DNA of 64,000 nt from Lentzea aerocolonigenes. GTDB taxonomy: Bacteria > Actinomycetota > Actinomycetes > Mycobacteriales > Pseudonocardiaceae. Below, piece by piece: positions 49,572-60,412 of this stretch; the first letter of the stretch is position 1; every line of letters begins with the position of its first letter. The notes under the pieces are model-generated. The model was given only the letters and a program-made list of their open reading frames with translations, did no database searches and was not told where the DNA came from. Location: assembly GCF_000974445.1 (NCBI RefSeq), contig NZ_BBOJ01000007.1, positions 372,001 through 436,000 on the forward strand. The letters are read 5' to 3'. A program made the translations under genes and the position numbers.

Positions 49572-51011
49572 CTACTCGAGCCGGAACGTCGCACGTCGGC
49601 GCGCGTCGCGGTCGTTTCCGGGTCTGCCGACCACCAGTCTGCCCCGATCGTGAATGAGATAAGAATCTGCTCCAACATTCAACGAAATCGCCTTGCCGTC
49701 GGCGAGCCCCCGAACCTGCGTGAAGCTGGTCGCCCGGCCGTACGCGTCGGAGTCCTCGAACGGGTCGATGCGGACCCCGTTCGCGTCCGCCCGCACGTAC
49801 CGGTCGGGGAAGTTCACCGACTGCAGCGCGACCGTCCCGGTGCCGAGAAGCCCCGGTACGAACCGGAACTGCGAGTCGGCCAGCTCGCGGACGTTGCCGT
49901 CGACCCGCAGCTGGTACTCGTAGTGCCGCACGTGCAGTCCGTCCATCGTGGCCAGCCGCGAGATCGGGCCGCCCTTGCCGACCGGGACGCCGAAGCTCGG
50001 TGTGCCGTCGGCGTTCCAGTGCAGGCGCTGCACTCGGGTGTGCCGGTTCGGGTCGAACAGCGGGTCGCCGTTGATGTCGCGGTAGTCGCGGGCGTGGTAG
50101 ACCAGCACGTCCATGTCGCCGACCGTCGTGAACGAGTTGTGCCCCGGCCCGTACTGCGAGCTCGGCGCGTTGGTCGCGAACACCGGGTTCGGCGACTTGG
50201 TCCACGACCGCGCGTCGAGCAGGTTCGCGTTCTCGTCGGCGGTCAGCAGGCCCATGCAGTACCGGGCGTCGGTGGCGCTCGCGGAGAACGTCACGAACAC
50301 CCGGCCGTTGCGGATGAGCACCGCCGGGCCCTCGTTCACCCGGAAACCCTGCACCTCCCACGACGCCGTCGGCGTGGCGATCCGCACCGGCGCGGTCTTC
50401 AACGCGAGCGGCGAGGCCATCTCGGCGATGTAGAGGTTGGTGCCGGAACCGACGGCGGGGTCGTTCTGCGCCCACAGGAGGTAGCGCTTGCCGCGGTGCG
50501 CGAACGTCGTCGCGTCCAGGGTGAACGTGTCCAGGTGCGTCACGATCTGGCCGCGCAGCACCCAGCCGTCCGCGCGCGGGTCGGCGTTCGGGGACTCCAG
50601 CACGTAGGTGCGGATGCGGAACGGTTCGTCCTTGTCACCGGCGGCGAAGTAGACGTACCACTTGCCGTCGATGCGGTGCAGCTCCGGCGCCCAGATGTAG
50701 CCGCCCATCCTGCCGGACGCCGGACGGCGCCAGATCGTGCGTTCCCGTGCCGAGGTCAGGCCGTCCAGGGTGGACGCGCCGCGGATGACGATCCGGTCGT
50801 ACTCCGGCACGGACCCGGTCAGGTAGTACATGCCGTCGGTCGGCGGCGTGATGAACGGGTCGGCGCGCTGCTCGACGAGCGGGCTGCGGGTGGGCAGCTC
50901 GGCCGGTGCTTCCGGCGCGGCCACGACAGGAGCGGAGGCCGCGAGCGACACCGTGCCGGTGGCGGCGAGAACACCACCGGTGCCCAGCAACAGGGTTCTG
51001 CGGTCGATCAC
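49572..51011 (-). CDS. Secreted GH43 exo-alpha-1,5-L-arabinofuranosidase with CBM42
   Basis: A 479-residue exported enzyme. Tat-like signal (VIDRRTLLLGTGGVLAATG, residues ~1-32). A five-bladed propeller GH43 domain follows: general base Asp in RADPFITP, pKa-modulating Asp in TLDATTF and acid Glu in RVNEGPAVL. Residues ~340-479 are an arabinose-binding AbfB/CBM42 beta-trefoil (SVNFPDRYVRADANGVRIDPFEDSD, then SLNVGADSYLIHDRGRLV). The combination matches exo-1,5-alpha-L-arabinofuranosidases of the GH43_26 type. GTG start inside the GH51 stop (GTGA), so it is made together with that enzyme. Confidence 0.9.
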   Translation of the reverse strand: MIDRRTLLLGTGGVLAATGTVSLAASAPVVAAPEAPAELPTRSPLVEQRADPFITPPTDGMYYLTGSVPEYDRIVIRGASTLDGLTSARERTIWRRPASGRMGGYIWAPELHRIDGKWYVYFAAGDKDEPFRIRTYVLESPNADPRADGWVLRGQIVTHLDTFTLDATTFAHRGKRYLLWAQNDPAVGSGTNLYIAEMASPLALKTAPVRIATPTASWEVQGFRVNEGPAVLIRNGRVFVTFSASATDARYCMGLLTADENANLLDARSWTKSPNPVFATNAPSSQYGPGHNSFTTVGDMDVLVYHARDYRDINGDPLFDPNRHTRVQRLHWNADGTPSFGVPVGKGGPISRLATMDGLHVRHYEYQLRVDGNVRELADSQFRFVPGLLGTGTVALQSVNFPDRYVRADANGVRIDPFEDSDAYGRATSFTQVRGLADGKAISLNVGADSYLIHDRGRLVVGRPGNDRDARRRATFRLE

Positions 51012-53485
51012 TTGCGGCTCCTGTCCTTGACGCGGAAGACCGTGATGGAGTTCGGCGGGAACGTGTAGCTGAACGAGCTGCGCACGCTCACCTGGGACGT
51101 GCGCGGCTTGATGGGCTGGACGAACTCGGTGTTGATGTCGTCGGGGCGTCCCTGCAGGGTGGTGACCCGCGCGGTGGACGCCACCGGGACACCGAGGTCG
51201 ATCTTGGTGCGGGCGGCGTTGTCCTGGGCGTTGACGACCTTGACGATCAGCTCACCGGTGGCGAGGTCGCGGGTGACGACCTGACGGAACGGCTCGGCCA
51301 GCTTGTCGTCGGTGAACTCGCCCCACTTCTGCCCGTCGAGGAACAGCGCGACGTGGCGTCCCTTCACCTCGACCCGCACGTCGTAGGTGCGGCCGGTCTC
51401 GATGCTGGTGTTGTTGCTCATCAGCGTGCTCTTGCCACCGCCGACGGCCTTCTCCACCGCGGACTGGGTGTTGTTCCAGCCGCCGAGGTTCCACCAGTAG
51501 TAGTTGCCGGTGTCCTGCACGCCGAACGCGACGAGGAAGCCCTCGCGGCCGGACTGCTTGGTGGCCTTGAGGTTCAGGGTGTAGTCGTGCCAGTTCCGGT
51601 CGCCGGCGGTCACGAGCGTGTTCTCGGCGGCGGCGTCGGACTGGACGTAGGCGCCGTTCACGACGTTCCAGGTGCCCTTGCCGGTCCTGGTCCACTGCGC
51701 GTCGGTGCCGGAGAAGTCGTCGTTGAACAGCTGCTGGCCGGACGTGCTGGTGACGCGCACGTCGTCGTAGCTCGCGGCGGTCGCCCACGTCGAGAGGCCG
51801 ATCGCGCCGGTGATCGGGGCCTGGGTGGACGGCGTGGCCGACGCCGTGCTGGGCACGACCTCGTCACCGACGTTGTTCATGAACAGCTTCTGCGTCTCGT
51901 AGCTGGCCGATCCCCACGACGCGTGGTTGTTGAACCAGATCATGTCCGGCTTCCACTGCACGTAGTCCTCGTTGGACAGCAATGGCGCGTAGGAGGCGAG
52001 CTTCACGACGTCGGCGTTGCGTTCGAGGCCGGTCATGAACGCGGCTTCGCTCAGCGCGTTGAAGAACTTGTTGTCCAGAGAGGCGTACTCGCCGAGGAAC
52101 ACCTTCGGACCGTTGCGGTCGTAGGAGTCGTAGCGGTTGTTGTTCTCCAGGAACCAGCTCGGGCTGTTGTAGTAGTGCTCGTCGACCATCTTCACGCCGG
52201 CCTGCTTGTTGAGCTGCCACAGGCGGTCGAACGTGCCGCCGGTGTCGTCGGGGCCGGAGTTGCTGACGACGGTGATGTCCGGGTACTTGGCGTTGATGGC
52301 CTTGCGGAACTCGGTGAAGCGGGCGAAGAACTCGTCGGGCAGGTTCTCCTCGTTGCCGACCGAGAGGTGCGTGAGCTTGAACGGCTTGGGGTGCCCCATC
52401 TCGGCGCGCTTGCGGCCCCACGCCGAGTCGGCGGGACCGTTGGCGAACTCGATGAGGTCGAGCGTGTCCTGGATGTGCCGTTGCAGCAGCGCGGGGTCGT
52501 CGGTGGCGCGGTTCTGGCCGCAGCCGGTGACGAGCGCGGGCACGACGGGCAGCGGCATGGCGCCGACGTCCTCGGAGAACTGGAAGTACTCGTAGTAGCC
52601 GAGGCCGTAGGACTGGTTGTAGCCCCAGAAGTTCCAGTTGGTGGCACGCTGCTCGACTGGGCCGATCGTGTCCTTCCACTGGTACGAACGGCGGCGCTCG
52701 TAGTTCGGCGCGTCGTAGCCGTAGTGGCTGCCGGTGTTGACCAGGCAGCCACCGGGGAACCGGACGAAGCCGGGTTTGAGCGCGGCGATCTTCTCGGCCA
52801 GGTCGCGGCGCAGGCCGTGGCCCTTGAAGGTGTCCCGCGGCATCAGCGAGATCATGTCGAGGCGCAGGGTGCCGCCGCCGTCACCGGTGACCAGCAGCCT
52901 GCCGGTCGTGGTGGACTTCTTCGCGCGGACCGTGCCGCTGTAGCGGGTCCAGCCGTCGCCCTTGACCTGCACCTTCACCGGATCGCCCAGCGCGTTGCCC
53001 GCCGGGTCGGTGATCGTGGCGGTCAGCGGCGTGGTGGCCTGGTCGGTGCGCGCCCAGACGGAGAAGTCGTAGCGCTGTCCCTCCTGGACGGCGATGCCGG
53101 AGTTGTAGCCCGAGTTGATGACGCCCGCGGGCAGGCCGAGCTTGAGGTAACGGCGGTTGCGGTCGTTCATCCGGCCGTTGTCGTCGATCACGTCTACCGT
53201 GCCGCTGTGCGGTGCCCATCCGGTCAGCGGTGTGTAGCTCGCGTTGTCGGCCTTGTCGTACTCGAACGAACGGTTCTGGACGAGCTCGGCGTACAGGCCA
53301 CCGTCGGCGGCCCGGTTGATGTCCTCGAAGAAGACGCCGTACATCGTGTCGTCGATCGACGCGCCCTTCTTCGTGGCGTCGACCTTGAGCGTGTAGTCGG
53401 TGTCGACCGCCGCGCCCGAACCGGGGACGGCGGCCAGCAGGGAGGCCGCGAGTGCGGCGGACAGCAGAACGTGCCTGGGGGACAT
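51008..53485 (-). CDS. Secreted GH51 alpha-L-arabinofuranosidase
   Basis: An 825-residue exported enzyme. Sec signal to about residue 24 (LLSAALAASLLAAVPGSGAA). Motifs of GH51: YGVFFEDINRAADGGLYAELVQNRSFEY, RFPGGCLVNTGSHYGY, acid/base Glu in LSVGNEENLPDEF (residue ~379) and nucleophile Glu in VFLGEYASLDN (residue ~466). A carbohydrate-binding-like domain sits before the catalytic part, and a LamG/CBM-like module is inserted at about residues 570-715 before the final beta strands. Extracellular GH51 enzymes are less common than cytosolic ones. ATG at 53485 gives the signal peptide directly. Confidence 0.92.
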   Translation of the reverse strand: MSPRHVLLSAALAASLLAAVPGSGAAVDTDYTLKVDATKKGASIDDTMYGVFFEDINRAADGGLYAELVQNRSFEYDKADNASYTPLTGWAPHSGTVDVIDDNGRMNDRNRRYLKLGLPAGVINSGYNSGIAVQEGQRYDFSVWARTDQATTPLTATITDPAGNALGDPVKVQVKGDGWTRYSGTVRAKKSTTTGRLLVTGDGGGTLRLDMISLMPRDTFKGHGLRRDLAEKIAALKPGFVRFPGGCLVNTGSHYGYDAPNYERRRSYQWKDTIGPVEQRATNWNFWGYNQSYGLGYYEYFQFSEDVGAMPLPVVPALVTGCGQNRATDDPALLQRHIQDTLDLIEFANGPADSAWGRKRAEMGHPKPFKLTHLSVGNEENLPDEFFARFTEFRKAINAKYPDITVVSNSGPDDTGGTFDRLWQLNKQAGVKMVDEHYYNSPSWFLENNNRYDSYDRNGPKVFLGEYASLDNKFFNALSEAAFMTGLERNADVVKLASYAPLLSNEDYVQWKPDMIWFNNHASWGSASYETQKLFMNNVGDEVVPSTASATPSTQAPITGAIGLSTWATAASYDDVRVTSTSGQQLFNDDFSGTDAQWTRTGKGTWNVVNGAYVQSDAAAENTLVTAGDRNWHDYTLNLKATKQSGREGFLVAFGVQDTGNYYWWNLGGWNNTQSAVEKAVGGGKSTLMSNNTSIETGRTYDVRVEVKGRHVALFLDGQKWGEFTDDKLAEPFRQVVTRDLATGELIVKVVNAQDNAARTKIDLGVPVASTARVTTLQGRPDDINTEFVQPIKPRTSQVSVRSSFSYTFPPNSITVFRVKDRSRK

Positions 53486-53526
53486 GAAGTAGAGCTCCCG
53501 GCGTTCGGAAGTGCCTTCGCAGGAAA

Positions 53527-53540
53527 AGTGAGCGCTAACA
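53527..53540. promoter_or_regulatory. Arabinose-regulon operator candidate before GH51-GH43
   Basis: AGTGAGCGCTAACA keeps the GCTAACA half-site of the araB operator and lies 42 bp upstream of the GH51 start codon. Confidence 0.6.
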
Positions 53541-53605
53541 TACGACCGCAATGGAATCAGGTCAACGGTTACAAGTCGTTATGGCCGAAGGCTTGACGCG
53601 CCGGA

Positions 53606-53619
53606 TGTGAGCGTTCACT
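53606..53619. promoter_or_regulatory. Operator candidate before the furanose importer operon
   Basis: TGTGAGCGTTCACT is a near-perfect palindrome (GTGAGC/GTTCAC) 71 bp upstream of the binding-protein start, in the 204-bp divergent spacer that also holds the GH51 operator at 53527. It is close to the palindrome at 43579. Confidence 0.55.
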
Positions 53620-53689
53620 GTTGTCCACCTGACAGCCGCGGGCACGTGGCCGGGCTCCGCGACACCGTAGTCACCTCGGAGGAATCGCT

Positions 53690-54667
53690 GTGCTGAAGAA
53701 GATCACGACAGCCGCCAGCGTGATCGCGCTGTGCGCGCTCGCCGCGTGTGGTTCTGGTTCTGGCGGTGCCGGCAACGGCACTGGTTCATCCGGTGGCGAC
53801 GCCATCACGATGGGCTTCGCCCAGGTGGGCGCGGAGAGCGGCTGGCGCACCGCCAACACCAAGTCGATCCAGGAAGAGGCCAAGGCCGCCGGGATCGACC
53901 TGAAGTTCTCCGACGCGCAGCAGAAGCAGGAGAACCAGATCAAGGCGATCCGCTCCTACATCCAGCAGAAGGTCAAGGTCATCGCGTTCTCCCCGGTGGT
54001 GGAGACCGGCTGGGACACCGTGCTGCTGGAGGCCAAGCGGGCCAACATCCCGGTCATCCTGACCGACCGCGCGATCGACTCCGACGACACGTCGCTGTAC
54101 AAGACGTTCCTCGGCTCGGACTTCGTGGAGGAGGGCCGCAAGGCCGGTGACTGGATGGTCGCCAACGCCACCGGCCCCACCAACGTCGTCGAACTGCAGG
54201 GCACCACGGGTGCCGCGCCGGCGATCGACCGGAAGAAGGGGTTCGAGGAGAAGATCGCCTCCAAGCCCGACATCAAGATCGTGGCGTCGCAGACCGGTGA
54301 CTTCACCCGCTCCGGCGGCAAGCAGGTCATGGAAGCCTTCCTGAAGTCCCAGCCCAAGATCGACGTCGTCTACGCGCACAACGACGACATGGGCCTGGGC
54401 GCGATCGAGGCGATCAAGGCCGCGGGCAAGGTGCCCGGCAAGGACATCAAGATCATCACGGTGGACGCGGTCAAGGACGGCATGACCGCCCTGGCCAACG
54501 GCGAGATCAACTACATCGTCGAGTGCAACCCCCTGCTCGGCAAGCAGCTCATGGAACTCGCCAAGAAGGTCGTCAAGGGCGAAAACGTCCCCGCACGGGT
54601 CGTCACCGAAGAGGGCGCCTTCAACCAGGAGCAGGCCAAGGCCGCACTGCCGAACCGCCAGTACTGA
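53690..54667 (+). CDS. ytfQ: Furanose ABC transporter substrate-binding lipoprotein, YtfQ/ribose type
   Basis: A 325-residue lipoprotein; lipobox LAAC with the lipidated Cys at residue 20. The mature protein matches the periplasmic-binding type I family with the YtfQ-like text TMGFAQVGAESGWRTANTKSIQEEA, FSDAQQKQENQIKAIRSYIQQKVKVIAFSPVVETGWD, VILTDRAIDSDD and YAHNDDMGLGAIEAIKAAG. YtfQ binds galactofuranose and arabinofuranose-like sugars in E. coli. GTG start with GGAGGA eight bases upstream. In this locus the ligand is most likely L-arabinose in furanose form. Confidence 0.9.
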   Translation: MLKKITTAASVIALCALAACGSGSGGAGNGTGSSGGDAITMGFAQVGAESGWRTANTKSIQEEAKAAGIDLKFSDAQQKQENQIKAIRSYIQQKVKVIAFSPVVETGWDTVLLEAKRANIPVILTDRAIDSDDTSLYKTFLGSDFVEEGRKAGDWMVANATGPTNVVELQGTTGAAPAIDRKKGFEEKIASKPDIKIVASQTGDFTRSGGKQVMEAFLKSQPKIDVVYAHNDDMGLGAIEAIKAAGKVPGKDIKIITVDAVKDGMTALANGEINYIVECNPLLGKQLMELAKKVVKGENVPARVVTEEGAFNQEQAKAALPNRQY

Positions 54668-54680
54668 TCCCACCAAAGAC

Positions 54681-54724
54681 TGCGGGACCCGTCACTCTCT
54701 CACGTTCCAGTGGCGGGTCCCGCA
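54681..54724 (+). terminator. Intercistronic stem-loop between binding protein and ATPase genes
   Basis: TGCGGGACCCG (54681-54691) pairs perfectly with CGGGTCCCGCA (54714-54724) across a 22-nt loop. It lies in the 80-bp gap after the binding-protein gene. Such elements give partial termination or mRNA protection so that the binding protein is made in excess over the membrane parts. Confidence 0.7.
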
Positions 54725-54747
54725 CCCCAAGCGACGAAGGCTCCCTC

Positions 54748-56277
54748 ATGACCGAGTCACCGCCGCCCGTCGTCGAGATGCGAGGCATCAGCCTCGCATT
54801 TCCTGGCGTGAAGGCGTTGCAGGACGTCGACTTCCGGCTGTTCCCCGGCGAAGTGCACGCCCTCATGGGCGAGAACGGCGCCGGCAAGTCCACCCTGATC
54901 AAGACCCTCACCGGTGTTCACACGCCGGACAGCGGCACAGTGCAGCTCGCGGGTGACGCGGTCGCGTTCTCCTCCCCCGGCCAGGCGCAGGAAGCCGGGA
55001 TCAGCACGGTGTACCAGGAGGTCAACCTCTGCGCGAACCTCACGGTCGCGGAGAACATCCTGCTGGGCCGCGAACCGAGAAAGCTCGGCGGCATCGACTT
55101 CCCCGCCATGCGCAAGCGCGCGGCGGAAGTGCTGTCGCGCATCGGCGTGCACATCGACCCCGCGTCGAGCCTCGGTGAACACCCGATCGCCGTGCAGCAG
55201 CTCGTCGCCATCGCCCGTGCCATCGCGGTCGACTGCCGGGTGCTCGTGCTCGACGAACCGACGTCCAGTTTGGACGCCGGCGAGGTCGCCGAGCTGTTCC
55301 GCATCATGCGCGTGCTGCGCGGCGAAGGCGTCGCGATCCTCTTCGTCTCCCACTTCCTCGACCAGGTCTACGAGATCTCCGACCGCATGACGGTGCTGCG
55401 CAACGGAACTCTCGTCGGCGAGCACCTGACCTCGGAACTCGACCGGCGCGCGCTGGTCTCGAAGATGATCGGCCGCGAGCTCGGTGCGCTGGAGGCGATC
55501 GAGGAAGCCGCGGAGAAGCACCAGGCAGACGGACCGGTGCTCGTGCGCGCGGAAGGCCTCGGCCGCCGCGGCGCGATCGCGCCGTTCGACCTCGACGTCC
55601 GCGCGGGCGAGGTGGTCGGGCTGGCCGGTCTGCTGGGTTCCGGCCGCACAGAACTCGCGCGGCTGCTCTTCGGCGCCGACAAGGCCGACTCCGGTCAGTT
55701 GCTCGTCGACGGCAAGCCGCTGCACCTGCGCGGCCCGCGCTCGGCGATCGCGGCCGGCATCGCGTTCTGTTCGGAGGACCGCAAGGGCGAAGGCCTGGTC
55801 GCGGACCTCTCCATCCGTGACAACCTCGTGCTGGCCATGCAGGCCGCGCGCGGCTGGACCCGTCCGCTGTCCCGCCGGGTGAAGGACGAGCTGGTCGAGA
55901 AGTACCTGGCGGCGCTGGACATCCGGCCCGCCAACCCGGACGCGCTCGTGCGCACGCTCTCCGGCGGCAACCAGCAGAAGGTCCTGCTGGCCCGCTGGCT
56001 CGTCACCGAACCGCGGTTGCTGATCCTGGACGAGCCGACGCGCGGCATCGACATCGGCGCCAAGGCCCAGATCCAGCACCTCGTCACGACCCTCGCCGCG
56101 GAAGGCACGGCGGTGCTGTTCATCTCGGCGGAGTTGGAGGAGGTCGTGCGCATCGCCGACCGGATCGTCGTGCTGCGCGACCGGCACAAGATCGCCGAGC
56201 TGGACGGCGGGGCGAGTTTGGACGAGGTCGTCGGCCTCATCGCGGGTGAACAGCTCCCGGAAGGGGTGGCGTCGTGA
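54748..56277 (+). CDS. ytfR: Sugar ABC transporter ATPase with two nucleotide-binding domains (YtfR/RbsA-like)
   Basis: A 509-residue tandem ATPase. First domain: Walker A GENGAGKST (near residue 43), signature-like IAVQQLVAIARAI, Walker B VLVLDEPTSSLD. Second domain: degenerate Walker A GLLGSGRTELAR (usual in this family), signature LSGGNQQKVLLARWL and LLILDEPTRGIDIGAK. It is typical of CUT2 importers. ATG at 54748 is followed by a conserved opening, VVEMRGISLAFPGVKALQDV. Its end overlaps the first permease by four bases. Confidence 0.93.
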   Translation: MTESPPPVVEMRGISLAFPGVKALQDVDFRLFPGEVHALMGENGAGKSTLIKTLTGVHTPDSGTVQLAGDAVAFSSPGQAQEAGISTVYQEVNLCANLTVAENILLGREPRKLGGIDFPAMRKRAAEVLSRIGVHIDPASSLGEHPIAVQQLVAIARAIAVDCRVLVLDEPTSSLDAGEVAELFRIMRVLRGEGVAILFVSHFLDQVYEISDRMTVLRNGTLVGEHLTSELDRRALVSKMIGRELGALEAIEEAAEKHQADGPVLVRAEGLGRRGAIAPFDLDVRAGEVVGLAGLLGSGRTELARLLFGADKADSGQLLVDGKPLHLRGPRSAIAAGIAFCSEDRKGEGLVADLSIRDNLVLAMQAARGWTRPLSRRVKDELVEKYLAALDIRPANPDALVRTLSGGNQQKVLLARWLVTEPRLLILDEPTRGIDIGAKAQIQHLVTTLAAEGTAVLFISAELEEVVRIADRIVVLRDRHKIAELDGGASLDEVVGLIAGEQLPEGVAS

Positions 56278-57257
56278 AGAACCGCTTGCTCTGGCCGATC
56301 GTGGCGCTGGTCGCCCTGCTGCTGCTCAACCTCATCTTCACTCCGTCGTTCTTCGCGTTGCGCATCCAGGACGGCCACCTCTACGGCGGCCTGGTCGACG
56401 TGCTCAAGAACGGCGCGCCCACGCTCCTCATCGCGATCGGCATGACGCTGGTCATCGCCACCCGCGGCATCGACCTCTCCGTCGGCGCCGTCGCGGCGAT
56501 CGCGGCCGCGGTGACGTGTGTCCACATCGGAACGTCACCGGACTTCGGCACGGCGTTGGCAGGCATGGCGATCGCGCTGGTGCTCTGCGCGGTGCTGGGC
56601 CTGTGGAACGGTTTCCTGGTGGCAGGACTCGGCATCCAGCCCATCATCGCCACCCTGGTCCTGATGACCGCAGGCCGCGGCATCGCCATGCTGGTGACCG
56701 AGGGCCAGATCATCACCGTCAACAACAACGCCTACCGCCAGGTCGGCGCCGGGTTCGTGGTGCTGCCGGTCTCGATCCTGATCAGCCTCGCGGTGCTCGG
56801 TCTGGTCGCGTTCACCACGCGCAAGACCGCACTCGGCATGCTGATCGAGTCGGTCGGCGTGAACCCCGAGGCCTCCCGCCTCGCCGGCGTGAAGTCCAAG
56901 ACGATCATCTGGACCGTCTACGTGTTCGCGGCGGTCTGCGCGGGCATCGCCGGTCTGATGATCAGCTCGAACGTGAGCGCGGCCGACGCCAACAGCAACG
57001 GGTTGTGGATCGAGATGGACGCGATCCTCGCCGTCGTCATCGGCGGCACGTCGCTCGCGGGCGGCCGGTACTCGCTCGCCGGCACGCTGCTCGGCTCCCT
57101 GATCATCCAGACCCTCACCACGACCGTCTACACGATCGGCGTGGCGGCGGAGGTCACGCTGGTGTTCAAGGCGGTCGTCGTCATCACCGTGTGCCTGATC
57201 CAGTCGCCGAAGGCCCGCGCCGCACTCAGCTTCCGGAAGGTGGCCGTCGCGTCATGA
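56274..57257 (+). CDS. ytfT: Sugar ABC transporter permease, YtfT-like
   Basis: A 327-residue CUT2 permease with 8-10 hydrophobic segments. Family motifs: TLLIAIGMTLVIATRGIDLSVGAVAA, GLGIQPIIATLVLMTAGRGIAML, NPEASRLAGVKSKTIIWTVYVF and AVVIGGTSLAGGRYSLAGTLLG. GTG start coupled to the ATPase, stop coupled to the next permease (ATGA). The pair of different permeases matches YtfT-YjfF. Confidence 0.92.
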   Translation: MKNRLLWPIVALVALLLLNLIFTPSFFALRIQDGHLYGGLVDVLKNGAPTLLIAIGMTLVIATRGIDLSVGAVAAIAAAVTCVHIGTSPDFGTALAGMAIALVLCAVLGLWNGFLVAGLGIQPIIATLVLMTAGRGIAMLVTEGQIITVNNNAYRQVGAGFVVLPVSILISLAVLGLVAFTTRKTALGMLIESVGVNPEASRLAGVKSKTIIWTVYVFAAVCAGIAGLMISSNVSAADANSNGLWIEMDAILAVVIGGTSLAGGRYSLAGTLLGSLIIQTLTTTVYTIGVAAEVTLVFKAVVVITVCLIQSPKARAALSFRKVAVAS

Positions 57258-58222
57258 CCGCTCTCACCACCCGGCTGCCGTCGCGGTTCCTGCCGGTCCT
57301 CGCGACCGTGGTGCTGTTCGTGATCACGTTCGGCGTCGGCTCGGTCCGGTACGACGGGTTCGCGTCCGGTCAGGTCATCGCGAACCTGTTCATCGACAAC
57401 GCCTTCCTCATCGTGCTCGCCGCGGGCATGACCTTCGTCATCCTCAGCGGCGGCATCGACCTCTCCGTCGGCTCCGTCGTCGCACTGTCCACAATGGTCA
57501 CCGCCGCCGGACTCCGCGCAGGCTGGCCGGTCCCCCTGGTCATCATCGCCGTCCTGCTGATCGGCTCGACGCTCGGACTGCTCATGGGCCTGGTCATCCA
57601 CAAGTTCGACATCCAGCCCTTCATCGTCACCCTCGCCGGCATGTTCCTCGCCCGCGGCCTCTGCTTCCTCATCAGCGTGGAATCCGTCTCCATCAAGGAC
57701 ACGACCTTCCGCGACGTCGCCACCGCCGTCATCGAACTGCCCGGCGGCGTCACGATCACCTACAACGTGGTCATCGCGCTCGTCGTCGTGCTGGCGGCGC
57801 TGTTCGTCCTGCACCGCACCCGCTTCGGCCGCACGGTCTACGCGGTCGGCGGCAACGAGCAGTCGGCGATGCTGATGGGGCTCAAGACCGGGCGCACCAA
57901 GGTCGGCGTGTACGTGATCAGCGGCTTCTGCTCGGCGCTGGCCGGGCTGCTGTTCAGCCTGTACATGCTCTCCGGGTACGGCCTGCACGCGGTCGGCATG
58001 GAGCTCGACGCCATCGCGGCCGTGGTCATCGGCGGCACTCTGCTGGCGGGCGGGCTCGGGTACGTGCTCGGCAGCCTCGCCGGGGTGCTGGTGCTCGGCA
58101 CGATCCAGACGCTGATCTCGTTCCAGGGCACGCTCAGCTCGTGGTGGACGAAGATCGTGATCGGCGCGCTGCTGCTGGTCTTCATCGCGGTCCAGCGCGG
58201 GATGATCCGCGACCGGCGCTGA
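57254..58222 (+). CDS. yjfF: Sugar ABC transporter permease, YjfF-like
   Basis: A 322-residue CUT2 permease. Motifs: DNAFLIVLAAGMTFVILSGGIDLSVGSVVALS, KFDIQPFIVTLAGMFLARGLCFL, ISVESVSI, VYAVGGNEQSAMLMGLKTGRTKVGVYVISG and GYGLHAVGMELDAIAAVVIGGTLLAGG. Residue pattern close to E. coli YjfF. Last gene of the importer operon; a perfect terminator hairpin follows six bases after the stop. Confidence 0.93.
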   Translation: MTALTTRLPSRFLPVLATVVLFVITFGVGSVRYDGFASGQVIANLFIDNAFLIVLAAGMTFVILSGGIDLSVGSVVALSTMVTAAGLRAGWPVPLVIIAVLLIGSTLGLLMGLVIHKFDIQPFIVTLAGMFLARGLCFLISVESVSIKDTTFRDVATAVIELPGGVTITYNVVIALVVVLAALFVLHRTRFGRTVYAVGGNEQSAMLMGLKTGRTKVGVYVISGFCSALAGLLFSLYMLSGYGLHAVGMELDAIAAVVIGGTLLAGGLGYVLGSLAGVLVLGTIQTLISFQGTLSSWWTKIVIGALLLVFIAVQRGMIRDRR

Positions 58223-58227
58223 GCCGG

Positions 58228-58260
58228 ACCGCCCGGCTGGTCGCTGACCAGCCGGGCGGT
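58228..58260. terminator. Bidirectional terminator between convergent importer and protease genes
   Basis: ACCGCCCGGCTGGTC (58228-58242) pairs perfectly with 58246-58260 across a 3-nt loop. It lies between the stops of the plus-strand permease (58222) and the minus-strand protease (58269) and can serve both. Confidence 0.85.
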
Positions 58261-58268
58261 ACCCCCAG

Positions 58269-60191
<1,923 letters not shown>

Positions 60192-60412
60192 AAACGCCCC
60201 TCTCATCCGAGACAAGCCTTGTGCAGGCGCACGATGCGCCCGCACAGGAGGTCGTCGCAGCGGAGGTTTCGCTACCGGAAAAGTGGGTAGTGGATCCAAA
60301 TGACTCCGTCGGGACCACCCGGCTACGCGATGTGCTCGCCAGGCCGCGACGCAGACAGCAGTCAGCGATCTGGTCCTTTCGGCCACCGGGAAAGTGCTCA
60401 ACTGCCGGTCGT

